DNA from: Prorocentrum cordatum
Lineage: Eukaryota; Sar; Dinophyceae; Prorocentrales; Prorocentraceae
Length of the DNA: 64,000 bases
Reading direction: 5' to 3'
NCBI GenBank assembly: GCA_963575745.1
Contig: CAUYUJ010015310.1
Coordinates: 17,501 to 81,500 of the forward strand
The notes beneath the pieces are model-generated. The model did not search any database. It worked only from the letters and a program-made list of their open reading frames with translations, and was not told the origin of the DNA. This document shows, piece by piece, positions 20,191 through 30,159 of the stretch (position 1 is its first letter; each line of letters begins with the position of its first letter). The translations under genes were made by a program, and so were the position numbers.

Positions 20191-22699
20191 TGACGCGAGA
20201 GCCGGTCTGGGCTCGTCCGCGCAGGGAGCTCCAGGGGAAGCTCAGGAGCTCGGCCTGAGCAGCGACGGCGCCACCTTCAAGGAGAAGTTCAACGGCGCTC
20301 TACAGTATTTCATGCGTCGGCGCCAGCACCACATACATCGACTGGTCATGGATTCGAAGACCAAGCAGGAGAAGCGTCTGGTGCCCAACGCCTGCGCCTC
20401 CAAGAAGAACAAGAGAGAGTGCAAGCACGAGGCGCCGTGGACCAACAGAGTATCCCCCGAGTGGATGACGGCGCCGCTGCTGGTTTGCAAGGGCATCGCC
20501 AAGAAGTTCACGCTGCGCACGAGCGGCGTCCGGAATTGGCTGGGGCAAACTCTGGGCTTGCGCAGTGAGGAATGGCTGAACGGGTGCATGCCGGGCCTCT
20601 GCGTCGCTTCCGCAGGGAGCAACAGTGACGTGAAACCCAATGACCGACTGCCGATCATCGAACAAACGCATGAAACTTGCTGCACGAAGAAACGCTGCAT
20701 CATGCAGAAGCAAAGTCTGGGGAGAGCCACTCGAGCAATTCAGCGCACGCAGGTAGTCACGAATGGATATTTCGGAGGATACATTGGCAAGCGACAGCCC
20801 GCGGGCACTTTGGAGACCAAGAAATGCGTGGACAAGCTGTTTACCTCGAGGGCGAAGATACAGGGCAGGGGCAAAGCGGCGCAGCGCAGAGCAAGCAGCG
20901 GGAGGCCGATAACGGAACTCGAGATGAACAGCACGTACCGCGGCGCCGTGGAACTCTGCAACCTGTGCTGTAATCTGGACCAGAGCGACCTTCTGAAGGC
21001 AGAGTGCATCCGGACCTTCAACGAGCATACGATTGATGGGCGGGCGTGGATGAACAGGTTGGAAGCATCCCAGAATTCGTCGCAGATGGAGGACAGCAGC
21101 GCGACGACGCACGTGCCGCCGGCTCGCAAACCTCACGTGCGGACGGACCGATCGAGAGTGAACGAGTTCGACGCCTACGGATATCGCCCTGTGCAGCACC
21201 CTTGGAAGTTGTTGTCGGCGTACGAGTTCTTGCGGCAGTGGAGGTGCGAACCACTACTGGTTCCGACGCACTACTTGAACCGCAACCAGCCTGCGCGAAC
21301 TGCGTGGACAAAAGGAGGTCAACAATTGATCAGGAGCAAGCAGCGCAAGGATGGGGAGGTCGCCGCGAAGCCTGGAGGGCATTACATAGCAGTGAGACCC
21401 GAGACCGACGAGTACTTCGTTTTTCCGCATGACGCAGGCGTCTTCTGCCACTCATGGGTTCTGGTCAGGAAAGCGAGGCCGGACGCGGTGGTCATCGAAG
21501 GCTTGCCGATGACCAGCGTGCACAAAAGTTCTACCTACAACGCTCAGTATTGCAGCCTATTTTTCCGCCCTTGGACGCTCTATGGAGGAGACGTGTCTGT
21601 GCCGCGCCTGAGTATGTTGGGGATGGAGTCAACGGTGCTGCGGCAGTGGCTGGATGCCCAGCACCAGTCGCCCCAGGTTCGAGCTTCGTGTAGACTGACA
21701 AAGAAGACATCCACAACAGGGGCGACATCGGCGCTGGACAGCGCATCCTGGAAGAGCGCCTGGGGCGAGCACGTGCGCGGGAACGTGGTCAGCCAAGCGG
21801 CGGCGAAACTCATCCAGAGTTTCCTGTTGAATACGATGGCGTCGTCGGGCAAGGCGGCAGATGATCAGAGCGAGGCAGATGCGTCGGAGGAAGAGCAAGA
21901 TATGCCTCCACTAAAGCTCCCTGGTGGAAAATTTCAACAACTGCTCCAATCGGCGAAAGAAGAAGACAGCCTGGGTGAGAAGTGGACCGCCTCGGCGAGA
22001 GCGAAGGTGAAAGCTTCGGAGAACAGCCGGGCGAAGAAACGTGTCCGACTTCACGAGTATGAACAAAGCCATCGCATCGGAGAGCGAGCATGGAAGACGG
22101 AACCATCGGGCGTCGAGGCTGGCGACCGTGGATGCCCAGGAAACATCTTCGAGGATGCGTACCAGGACCACTTAGCAGCTTTAACCGCAGGTGCCACGAG
22201 CAAGAAGGCGCACGATGCTCCTTTCGACGAGAAGCGAGATGCTGCAGCTTCGTTCAACCCTGCAGGCAATGGCTTCACAAACGTTGACAAAGCGTTTGCT
22301 TCCATCTTGGCGAGCTCGAAGATCCCGAACGAGAAACAGCGCCAGTTTCTCGAGCACTTCGTTCGACGTTTGATGATTGAGTGGCTGGAGAAGCAACAGG
22401 GAAACGTGAACCAGAATTCCGGGGAGCCTCTGCTGGACGTAGTGCACGGATTTCCGGGCACCGGGAAAAGTGCCGTCATCGGCTGGATGCGGTACTTAAT
22501 GGGAGAAGGTCTCGGTTGGGAGCACGGCGTTCAGTTCGTGTGCTTGGCGTTTCAAAATGCCATGGCGGCGCAGATCAACGGCCACACGATGCACCACTGG
22601 AGCGGCATTCCTGCGCGGAACGACGACGGGAATGCCACGGGCGACAGGCGCAAGCAGTCCATGAAGTGCGGAGCCCTGCGCGTGATCATCATCGACGAG
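20162..22699 (+). CDS. Helitron polyprotein part 5: Rep Y2 motif and helicase N-terminal half (exon 1)
   Basis: The conserved chain in this frame is recognisable from about 20143 (WGDFKLGRQ). QHHIHRL and LVPNAC lie near 20320-20400. NGYFGGYIGKRQ (about 20760-20795) fits the Helitron two-tyrosine motif Y-x3-Y-x2-K that nicks and joins DNA. A linker follows. The helicase starts near 22290 with NEKQRQFLEHFV. Walker A is GFPGTGKS (22448-22471), motif Ia is NAMAAQINGHTMHHW (about 22555-22600), and Walker B begins VIIIDE (to 22699). At 22700 the coding sequence is cut by the intron described separately; the 24 bases up to the stop at 22723 are intron sequence. Confidence 0.8.
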
Positions 22700-23164
22700 G
22701 TTTCGAGGGCACCGAACGAGTAGCTCCTCGTGGTGTGAGTCGTTCGGGCTCCTCGTGGTGTGAGTCGTTGGGGCCCCTCCTCCTGGTGTGAGTCGTTCGG
22801 GCTCCTCGTTGTGTGAGTCGTTCGGGCCGCTCGTCCTGGTGTGAGGCGTTCGGGCTCCTCGTGATGTGAGTCGCTGGAGCCCCTCGTCCTTGTGTGAGTT
22901 GTTCGGGCCCCTCCTCCTGGTGTGAGTCGTTCGAGTTCTTGGTCGTGGGAGTCGTTCGGGCCCCTCGTCCTGGTGTGAGTCGTTCGGGCTTCTCGTGGTG
23001 TGAGTCGGTCGGGCTCCTCGTCTCATGTAAAGGCGCCCTCATGGAAAATCTGGTAACCCTCTAGCGCACCCCATGCGGTTCCATGCCTGCATGGACGGTG
23101 GAGGCGATGAGCATAGCTCAGCCCGCAAAGACTACGATACATGTTCCGCACGCATTATGTCCAG
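22700..23164 (+). other. Introner-like GT-AG intron inside the Walker B motif, built of satellite monomers
   Basis: Removing 22700-23164 (465 bp, gt at the donor, ag at the acceptor) joins GAG to GTG in frame and restores IIIDE-VSMMSAEL, the expected Pif1 Walker B region. Both junctions read AG|GT, so AGGT is duplicated at the two ends. About 300 bp of the interior (22724-23025) are tandem 25-28-bp monomers of the same family and orientation as the big arrays. The last 140 bp are unique and include tggtaaccctctag, also seen after the array at 15040. The position inside a catalytic motif and the flanking duplication suggest insertion as an intron-generating element. Confidence 0.8.
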
Positions 23165-25222
23165 GTGAGCATGATGTCCGCGGAGCTGCGGGGCACCCTG
23201 GAACGAGTGGTAAGTGCCGCTGTCCGGGTGAGGGGCACGTACAAGAAGAGGGCGGGGGGGTCGCAGCGCGCCTTCGGGGGAGTGAACGTTGTCATGTGCG
23301 CTGATTTTTGGCAGCTGCACCCCGTGACGGGCACCTTCCTGGCATCCAACCCGCTGGACGTGCCGGCAGGGTGCGCGCACCGCGCGTTGGAGCTTTTCTG
23401 GCAGGACGGCATCGACAGCGTGCGATCTTTCTGGCAGTTGACCGAATTGATGAGGTGCGACGATGAATGGTACAACTCGTTTCTGGGCCAGTGCAGAGTT
23501 GGAAACCTGAGCATGGAGGACTACAGCTACTTCCACGGGCTCCCGACGTTGACATCCCCGCGCGCTGGTAAGTGCGGCTGCAACGACGACGTGGTGAACG
23601 ACCCAGCACTTGGCCCGTATCGCAACACTTGGAAAGAGCGCTTCTCGGGAGGGTGCGCCGACATGGCGGCGCTGCTCAAGTCGCCAGAGGGGGAGCGCGC
23701 GGAGTGCCGTGCGGAGCGAGGCAAGAGACACAGGGTGCTGACCGACACCGACTCGCTGGCGCCAGAGCTTCGCATGAACCCATTCAGCGGCGCGCCAGCT
23801 CTGTGCACTTTCAACGTGCCCAGGTACTTCGCGACGAACCTGCGCGCGAGGGAGTTTGCCAAGCAGAAGAACGGTCAGCTCTCGTGGTGCTACGCTCGAG
23901 ATGTGCCGTTGCATCCAGGAGATCGCGATCTGCCGCGGGAGAAATTGGACGAGAAGTTGTTCTCCTGGCTGAAAAGGCACGACCAGGAGACGGGCAACAT
24001 TCCCAGCATCTACCCATTGGCCAAAGGCATGCCAATTCGGTTGACGGACAACGTCGATCGAAACAGACAGCTGTACAGGCACCGGAAGGGAGTGATTTAC
24101 GGATGGACCATGGCTCCTGAATGCACGCCACAGGAGATCGATGGCGAGTTCATCCTGGATAGGTTGCCCTTGGTTATCTATATACATTTCCCAGAAGCAC
24201 AGTGGAGCATAGGGAAGCTGCCGACGGGCGTGTACCCGTTGAAGCGGAGATCCAGGACCTGGAAAGTCAATGAGCACACGGGCATCGAAGCTCGGCGCGC
24301 GGGCTTCTGGATTCTCCCCGACTTCGCCTCCACCGCTCGCATGATCCAGGGGGCGACGTTGGAAGCGGCATTCGCGGACCTGCAGCATTGGTCCAGCAGG
24401 GCGCCCATGACAGCTCAGATTGCTGCCTACGCATGCTTGTCCAGAGTGAAGCGATTGCTAAACATCTGCGTCATGCAGCCGTTCTCGACCTTGCTGTTCG
24501 GCCTCGGCAACCCAGTGGGGCCCGAGCGACTGATGCGGAAACTGTCCGGCCAGATAACTGGAGACGAGGCGATCCATGAATGGAGTACGCTTGATGACGA
24601 GGCCGCTGAAGCGGAGAAGATGGACCCCATGGCGAGGAGGCACCTGTGCGCCTGCTGCTACCTCACAGGGAAGCAGGATTACATGCTCGACGCCCGCGAC
24701 TTCGGCATGAAAGCAGCCGCCGACTTCTACGAGAAGTACGTGTCGCAGGGGAGGTGGACGAGATGCATGGACTGCGCGCGCGAGGTCGGCGCAATGCCTT
24801 CTCGGGCTGCGCGGGCGGCCGAGGCTTCCCAAAGAATGCCCGATGGAATCGCTGCAAGGACACACCCGCCAGACGTTTCACTATGCAAGCGGTGCGTGGA
24901 ACGTGATGACTGGAAGAAGAGCCTCACCCCGCAAAGCCACGGGTGCTCCGCTTGCAAAGAAGTTTTTGATGCAGGCGCGTGGGGCGCGCAAATTATGAAG
25001 AACCATCGGCATTCCGATCGAGACCTCGCGTGCCCGGGCTGCGCAGAGCGAGGGTTCGCGCCCGGCAAGTACGACGAGCACCAGTGCGAAGATTGCTTGG
25101 AGCAGTTGGGCAGCCTGGCGTTCGTACGTGTTGTACAACGCGAAGAGGCAAGAGAAGTCCCACTTGGTCTGCCTGGACTGTCAGACGAAGCTGCGGTGCG
25201 GGAAATGTACAACGGCTTATGA
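23165..25222 (+). CDS. Helitron polyprotein part 6: helicase C-terminal half and start of Cys-rich tail (exon 2)
   Basis: This resumes at GTGAGCATGATG (V-S-M-M) after the intron. Helicase motif III is ADFWQLHPV (about 23300-23326), followed by the FWQLTELMRCDD segment. The motif V region IQGATLEAAFADL is near 24343-24380, and motif VI AYACLSRVKRL near 24425-24457, close to the VALSR form of Pif1 enzymes. After 24630 the protein turns into repeated zinc-type units: CACC, CMDC, CKRC, CSAC, CPGC and CEDC pairs with NHRHSDR between them. The coherent chain leaves this frame near 25125; the last 30 or so residues to the stop at 25222 look out of frame. Confidence 0.8.
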   Translation: MSMMSAELRGTLERVVSAAVRVRGTYKKRAGGSQRAFGGVNVVMCADFWQLHPVTGTFLASNPLDVPAGCAHRALELFWQDGIDSVRSFWQLTELMRCDDEWYNSFLGQCRVGNLSMEDYSYFHGLPTLTSPRAGKCGCNDDVVNDPALGPYRNTWKERFSGGCADMAALLKSPEGERAECRAERGKRHRVLTDTDSLAPELRMNPFSGAPALCTFNVPRYFATNLRAREFAKQKNGQLSWCYARDVPLHPGDRDLPREKLDEKLFSWLKRHDQETGNIPSIYPLAKGMPIRLTDNVDRNRQLYRHRKGVIYGWTMAPECTPQEIDGEFILDRLPLVIYIHFPEAQWSIGKLPTGVYPLKRRSRTWKVNEHTGIEARRAGFWILPDFASTARMIQGATLEAAFADLQHWSSRAPMTAQIAAYACLSRVKRLLNICVMQPFSTLLFGLGNPVGPERLMRKLSGQITGDEAIHEWSTLDDEAAEAEKMDPMARRHLCACCYLTGKQDYMLDARDFGMKAAADFYEKYVSQGRWTRCMDCAREVGAMPSRAARAAEASQRMPDGIAARTHPPDVSLCKRCVERDDWKKSLTPQSHGCSACKEVFDAGAWGAQIMKNHRHSDRDLACPGCAERGFAPGKYDEHQCEDCLEQLGSLAFVRVVQREEAREVPLGLPGLSDEAAVREMYNGL

Positions 25223-25895
25223 GCTGAAGTACTGGTCGGAGTCTGAACGCAGGCATCACGCGTCTTCTCGGGGCACACCTTTGGTCTGCAAAGCATGCCG
25301 TGCGCTAGGATTCGACCCGTCGGACCTGGAGACGTACATGTGCCAGAGGTGCTCTTGCAGGTTCGGCGCCCGTAAGTTCAACCAAAAGCTACTGGACAAC
25401 CACAAGCATCACAATCGCCAGAAGCTACCGTGCAAGGAGTGCGTCGCTGACATGGACGAACGAATGCGCCACCTGCGCAAATCGCTGCAGAAGAGCAAGC
25501 GAAAGTGCAAATGCCATTGCCGCATTCACCAGGCCCAACGCCCGCTGACCCCCGTCTTTTTCGGAGAGAAGCAGCGACGGAGCGATATCCGCCGACGACC
25601 GGAAGTTCTTGGACGAGTTGCAACCGATTCCCGAATGGTGGAGCAAAGCCTGGGGACGACGAGGTACGGCGCGGAGGCCGTCGGCCCAGACTTGTTACTG
25701 GCGACACTATCTCTTGGTATAGTGAGGCTGAAAACGGGATGTTGCCTCAATGGGTTCGGGGGTTCCTGTATATATGGCTACGGCGTCGGTATCTATCCAA
25801 TGGTGGATGTGCCACTACTCATTTTCCCTGGCGCCTCAGGTGGCCTGTACTACAGGAAACCGCTTGCTGGTGGGACGTGTACTCCACTCAGCTGA
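25128..25895 (+). CDS. Helitron polyprotein part 7: C-terminal Cys-rich zinc units
   Basis: In this frame the CxxC series continues (CLDC, CGKC, CKAC, CQRC, CKEC, then KCKCHC near 25505). The spacing between pairs and the NHKHHN segment match the repeats of the previous part, so this is the same chain after a one-base slip near 25125. Around 25585 a second slip occurs: the family-like ending SADDRKFLDEL and PIPEWWSKAWGRR is read in the third frame and stops at TAG 25720-25722. The rest of this frame to 25895 is probably spurious. The tail may bind DNA or protein; no function is assigned. Confidence 0.6.
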   Translation: MLYNAKRQEKSHLVCLDCQTKLRCGKCTTAYELKYWSESERRHHASSRGTPLVCKACRALGFDPSDLETYMCQRCSCRFGARKFNQKLLDNHKHHNRQKLPCKECVADMDERMRHLRKSLQKSKRKCKCHCRIHQAQRPLTPVFFGEKQRRSDIRRRPEVLGRVATDSRMVEQSLGTTRYGAEAVGPDLLLATLSLGIVRLKTGCCLNGFGGSCIYGYGVGIYPMVDVPLLIFPGASGGLYYRKPLAGGTCTPLS

Positions 25896-26490
25896 ACCCC
25901 GTACGCTTCAGGTGGGCTCTACTGTAGGAAACAGCTTGCTGGTGGGACTTGTATTGTAGTCGGCTGAAGCCCGTACTTTGCGTCTCGGGTGCTGGTTACT
26001 GCACTCTGTGATGGTGCTGGTTATCCTGTTCTGGTGAAAGTGTTTGTTATTGTACTCAGTGATGGTTCATTGGTGCGAAGATTTCGTTTAGTTTATAGTC
26101 TGTCCTCCAGTACTGGTGAGGCCCATACTTACCACTATGGATTTCACGCTGCTATAAGAGAATATCTCTGGGTACAGTGAGGCTGGACACTGGATGTTGC
26201 CTCAATGGAGTCCGTGGTTCCTGTATACATGGCTGGAGCTTCGGTATGTTTCCAATGGTGGATGTGCCGCTACTCTGCTTCCGTGGCGCTTTAGGTGATT
26301 TCTAATATAGGAAGCATCTCGCTGGAGGAATTTGCATGGCAACCTGGCAGGGCCCGTACTTGAGTTTTCTCGTGCTGGTTACCAGAATCTGTGGTTACTA
26401 TACTGTGTGCGGGTGTTTGTTACCCTGGCAGGTGATGGTGCTGGTGACTCGATTCCGTGTTGGTTCATTGGTGGTAGTACCTTGTGATAC
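25723..26490 (+). repeat. Degenerate direct repeats downstream of the Helitron
   Basis: A sequence containing gatgttgcctcaatgg, followed by ttcctgtata and ggtggatgtgcc blocks, occurs near 25738 and again near 26193, a spacing of about 455 bp. Intervening phrases such as actctgtgatggtgctggtta recur several times. Related copies are at 27620-28300. This part is richer in T than the surroundings. It may be the Helitron's non-coding end or an unrelated repeat; no gene is seen. Confidence 0.6.
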
Positions 26491-27010
26491 AGCGCTCGAT
26501 GCGAAAACATGTGTGTCCTCTTCACAGTCCTCCTCCTCCGCCTCTGCCTCGTTTGATTCGTTTCAGTCGTGTCCCTGGGATCTCGCTCTTCTGGGGTCCT
26601 GGTTCCTTAGCCAGTTCCTGTTAGCTTGGCTTCGGTGGTTCTTCCGATGTCGGCTATGGTAGTGACTGCCCTTGTTCTGGTGTGAGTCGTTCGGGCTCTT
26701 CGTCCTGGTGTGAGTCGTTCGGGCTTCTCGTGGTGTGAGTTGTTTGGGCCCCTCAACCGGGTGTGAGTCGTTCGGGCCCCTCCTCCTGGTGTGACTCCTT
26801 CGGGCCCCTCGTGGTGTGAGTCGTTCGGGACCCTCGTCGTGGTGTGAGTCGTTCGGGCTCCTCGTGGTGTGAGTCGTTCGGGCGCCTCCTCCTGCTGTGA
26901 GTCGTTCGGGCGCCTCATTCTGGTGTGAGTCGTTCGGGCTCTTCGTGGTGTGAGTCGTTTGGGCCCCTCGTCCTGGTGTGAGTCGTTCGGGCTCCTCGTG
27001 GCGCGAGGCG
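26491..27010 (+). repeat. Fragment of a 1.33-kb unit fused to satellite monomers
   Basis: From gcgaaaacatg to tagtgactgccc (about 26505-26672) this follows the block found in each 1.33-kb unit. It then passes abruptly, at ttgttctggtgtgagtcgtt, into 25-28-bp monomers. The block that should follow in a complete unit is missing, so this is a rearranged fragment. Confidence 0.7.
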
Positions 27011-27640
27011 TTCGGGCACCTCGTCCCCTTTTGGGGCGTCTTGGGGGCCTCTTGGCGGCCCCCGGGGGCTTCTAGGAGTGTCTTGTGTGGCTTGGGGGAG
27101 CCTCTTCAGGCCTCTTGGGAGCCTCGTAGACGGCGTTTGGGGCGTCTTGGGGGCCTCTTGGCGGCCCCAGGGGCTTCCAGGAGCGTCTTGGGTGCCTCGG
27201 GGGAGCCTCTCGGGGCCTCTTGGGGAGCTCTTCGGGGCATCTTGGGAGCCTCTTGGAGGCCTCTTGGGGGCCTCCTTGGGGCCTCTTGGGGCCATCTTGG
27301 AGCCTCTTCCCGTCGGAAGAGGAAATGGAACCCAAAACCTTCGTGAAATGAATGATGTTGCCTTAAAGGACGAGGGGAGGTTTCATGAGCGCTGCCCCCT
27401 CAGAAGGCGAACGTGGGGCCCAAATCGTAGTAAAATCAATGAGTGTGTCTCCAAAGAAGAGGAGAGGTTTTTTCTCCCTTCCCCCGTGACATTGCGATTC
27501 CCTCACGGCTTTCCGTAGCCATTGTGGCACCGATCGCTGAGATTTTTCGCTGCGGCGCTGCCTGAGCGCTTGAGCACCGCAGCCTGCTCTGCGACCGAGT
27601 CGACCAGGCTCGAAGGCCTGTGCGAAAACATGTGTGCCTC
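27011..27640 (+). repeat. Diverged minisatellite and unit tail with a deleted SL-like site
   Basis: Variant 11-13-bp minisatellite copies (27020-27305) are followed by the tail of a unit. An SL-like start, ccgtagccattgtggcac, lies at 27513. The sequence between it and the accgatcg block is deleted compared with the other units. The 'gcgaccgagtcgaccaggc' block returns at 27590-27610. Confidence 0.65.
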
Positions 27641-28300
27641 TACTCATTGTCAGTGGCGCTTCAGGTGGGCTGTACTATAGGAAGCAGCTTGCTAGTGGGA
27701 CTTGTACTCCACTCGGCTGAACCCCGTACTTGGGTTCCCTGGTGCTGATTAGTGTACTCTGTGATGGTGCGGGTTACCCTGTTCTGGTGAGAGTGCGGGT
27801 TTCTGTACTCAGTGGTGGTTCAGTCCTGCACCGACTAGGCAAGAGAGCCACGCGTTTCTGGACGCCCGTATGACTTTGTTGGAGGATCACGCGCGGCATT
27901 GGGCTCAGATGGTGTATGCTCTGTATTGCACGACTGTCGAGTGCACTACTTACCACTATGACTCTGGGTAGAGCGAGTCGGGACACGGGATGTTGCCTCA
28001 ACTGAGCTGTCGTTCGTGGGTTCTCTGGTGCGGGCTGCTATACTCTGTAATGGTGCTGGTTATTCTGCTGAGGTGATGGTGCTGGTTACCGTACTCGCCG
28101 CTATTGCCTCTTAGTCTGATTGCAGGGTTCCTTCGGGTGTCCGGCAGTGGGCTGAGATGGTTGATGGTCTCTCGTCCAGTACTGGGAGTACCTCGTGATA
28201 CACCGCTGCATCAGTAATGGGTGGTATCGCTACTGTGCCACACTGGGAGATCAGGCAGTTTTATCCGTGGATGTGGCCGCTACCACGGTGCAGTGGATTC
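27641..28300 (+). repeat. More copies of the Helitron-downstream repeat
   Basis: Phrases gggacttgtactccactcgg, gtactctgtgatggtgc and gggatgttgcctcaac show that this is a rearranged relative of 25723-26490. No coding region can be supported. Confidence 0.55.
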
Positions 28301-28465
28301 GTTCGGTGCTCTCCTCCTGGTGTGAGTCGTTCAAGTCCCCCCCCCTGGTCAGAGTCGTTCGGGCCCCTCCTCGATGTGTGAGTCGTTCGGCGAGGGGCCC
28401 GAACGACTCACACAAGGAGGGGGCCCGAACGACTCACGCCAGGGCGAGGGGCCCCAACTACTCAC
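28301..28465. repeat. Short satellite array with an orientation switch
   Basis: Plus-oriented monomers (gtgtgagtcgttcgg) at 28320-28390 meet minus-oriented ones (cccgaacgactcacac) at 28399-28440, separated by about 7 bp (cgagggg). The junction is a near-perfect palindrome able to form a hairpin. Confidence 0.8.
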
Positions 28466-29055
28466 ACCACCTGCATTCTGGTCCAGAACGTGCATGCTCT
28501 GAGTTCCGTGGTTCCTCAGATCTGTTCGAGAGGACCGATCTTGGAGGCGAATTTCCCCTTCTGCTCCTTTTCCACCTCTCCCTCCTAAGCTGCCGCCTGC
28601 TGCCCGCGCCCGACTTGATCGGCGAACTTGCCTTTCAGGTGCAGCTCAGAGCTGCGAGCCTGGGCAGGGTAGACACTTGTGCCGCGTGCGCACTGCAGAA
28701 CTGGACAGGAAAGATCGCTGGATCGTCGACGCCGTCGTCCATTCAATCGTCGTCGTCGAAGTCGTCGTTGTCATCGTAAGCATGGTCGTCGTCGTCGTCG
28801 GCGTCGTCGCCGCCATCATCGTCTGAGAGGTCGCCGTCGCGTGAATCGTCTGAGTCGGTTACGTGTAGGACTCGAGGAGGACCGCCTTCTGTCTTGGCTC
28901 CCATCGCCTTCTCTCCCTCCTCCTTTTCCTCCTCGTGGGCTCCCTCAACAAGATAGATGTAGGAAGATAGAAGAAGAGGCAGGAGGAAAAAAACACAGGG
29001 GATATGTGCGAGGGCACGCGGAGACACGCCTGAAGCGCACCACGGTCGGCATGCT
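28466..29055. other. Unique spacer with a TCG microsatellite
   Basis: Mostly unique sequence, with a TCG-rich stretch at 28735-28815. A minus-strand frame (29027-28743) would give a hydrophobic start followed by an Asp-rich tail; the tail is the translated microsatellite, and I do not accept it as a gene. Confidence 0.5.
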
Positions 29056-29101
29056 TCGCTAGAGTAGTAGTGGTGGTAGTAGTAGTGGTAGTTGTATTGT
29101 A

Positions 29102-29190
<89 letters not shown>

Positions 29191-29438
29191 CGGAGTAGTA
29201 GTAGTAAGAGTAGTTCTAGTAGTAGTAGTATTAGTAGTATAGTGGGAGGGAGTATCAGTATTTGTAGTAGTAGTAGTAGTAGTAGTAGTAGTCGTCAGAA
29301 TAGTAGTAGTAGCAGGTATAGGTGTAGTAGATGGAGTGGTGACATGAGAAGTTCGAGGTGTAGTAGTAGTAGTCCTAGATGTAGTAGAAGCAGGAATCGT
29401 CGTAGTACCAGTAACAGTACCAGTAGTAGTATTCGTAC

Positions 29439-29522
<84 letters not shown>

Positions 29523-29570
29523 TGGTAGTGGTAGTGGTAGTGGTAGTAGTAGCAGTAGTAGTAGTAGTAC

Positions 29571-29624
<54 letters not shown>

Positions 29625-29775
29625 CAGTAGTAGTAGCAGCAGTAGCAGTAGCAGTAGCAGTAGCAGTAGCAGTAGCAGTAGTAGTACGAGTAGTGGTAGT
29701 GGTAGTACGAGAAGCAGTACGAGGAATAGCACTAGTAGTAGCAGTACCAGTAGCAGTAGCAGTAGCAGTAGCAGT
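29056..29775 (+). repeat. TAG/AGT trinucleotide microsatellite, about 0.7 kb
   Basis: Long uninterrupted AGT runs (for example 29100-29190 and 29435-29515) alternate with imperfect parts containing GGT, AGC and other variants. The array ends at the monomer start cgttcgggctc (29774). Translation gives poly-Ser on plus and poly-Thr or poly-Leu on minus; none is a gene. Confidence 0.95.
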
Positions 29776-30125
29776 CGTTCGGGCTCTTCGTGGTGTGAGT
29801 CGTTCGGGCCCCTCGTCCTGGTGTGAGTCGTTCGGGCTCCTCGTGGGGCTTCTTGGGGGCCTCTTGGAGCCTCTTGGGGCCTCTTGGGGGCCTCTTGGGG
29901 GCCTCTGGGGAGCCTCTTGGGGGCCTCTTGGGGCCTCTTGAGGCCTCTTGGGGGCCTCTTGGGGGCCTCTTGGAGGCCTCTTGGGGCCGTTTGGGGGCCT
30001 CTGGGGGCCTCTTGGAGGCCTCTTGGGAGCCTCCTGGGAGCCTTTTGGGGCCATGTTGTGGCCTCTTGCGACCTCCTCAGAAGCGCAAGCGAGAGCTGCG
30101 CCCTGAGAAGGACAAAATGAGCCCA
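29776..30125 (+). repeat. Satellite monomers plus 11-13-bp minisatellite
   Basis: Two monomers (29774-29845) lead into the ggcctcttggg minisatellite, then the gaagcgcaagcgagagctg and aatgagcccaac tail seen in the 1.33-kb units. Confidence 0.85.
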
Positions 30126-30159
30126 ACACCTTAGTACAATCAATGGTGTTGCTATGAAG

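Larger units (their letters stand above)
15335..25722 (+). mobile_element. Degenerate Helitron-type element: OTU, Rep (HUH/Y2), Pif1-like helicase, Cys-rich tail
   Basis: One long coding region can be followed on the plus strand through five frame changes, one in-frame TAG and one intron. Order of parts: OTU-like protease, disordered linker, zinc-binding cysteines, Helitron-like N-terminal region, HUH motif (H-Y-H near 19917), Y2 motif (about 20765), Pif1-family helicase (Walker A 22448 to motif VI about 24430) and a tail of repeated CxxC units. Rep and helicase joined in one chain define Helitrons, which transpose by rolling circle. Typical Helitron ends (5' TC, 3' hairpin plus CTRR) were not found at the edges, so the element boundaries are those of the coding region only. 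Confidence 0.85.
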
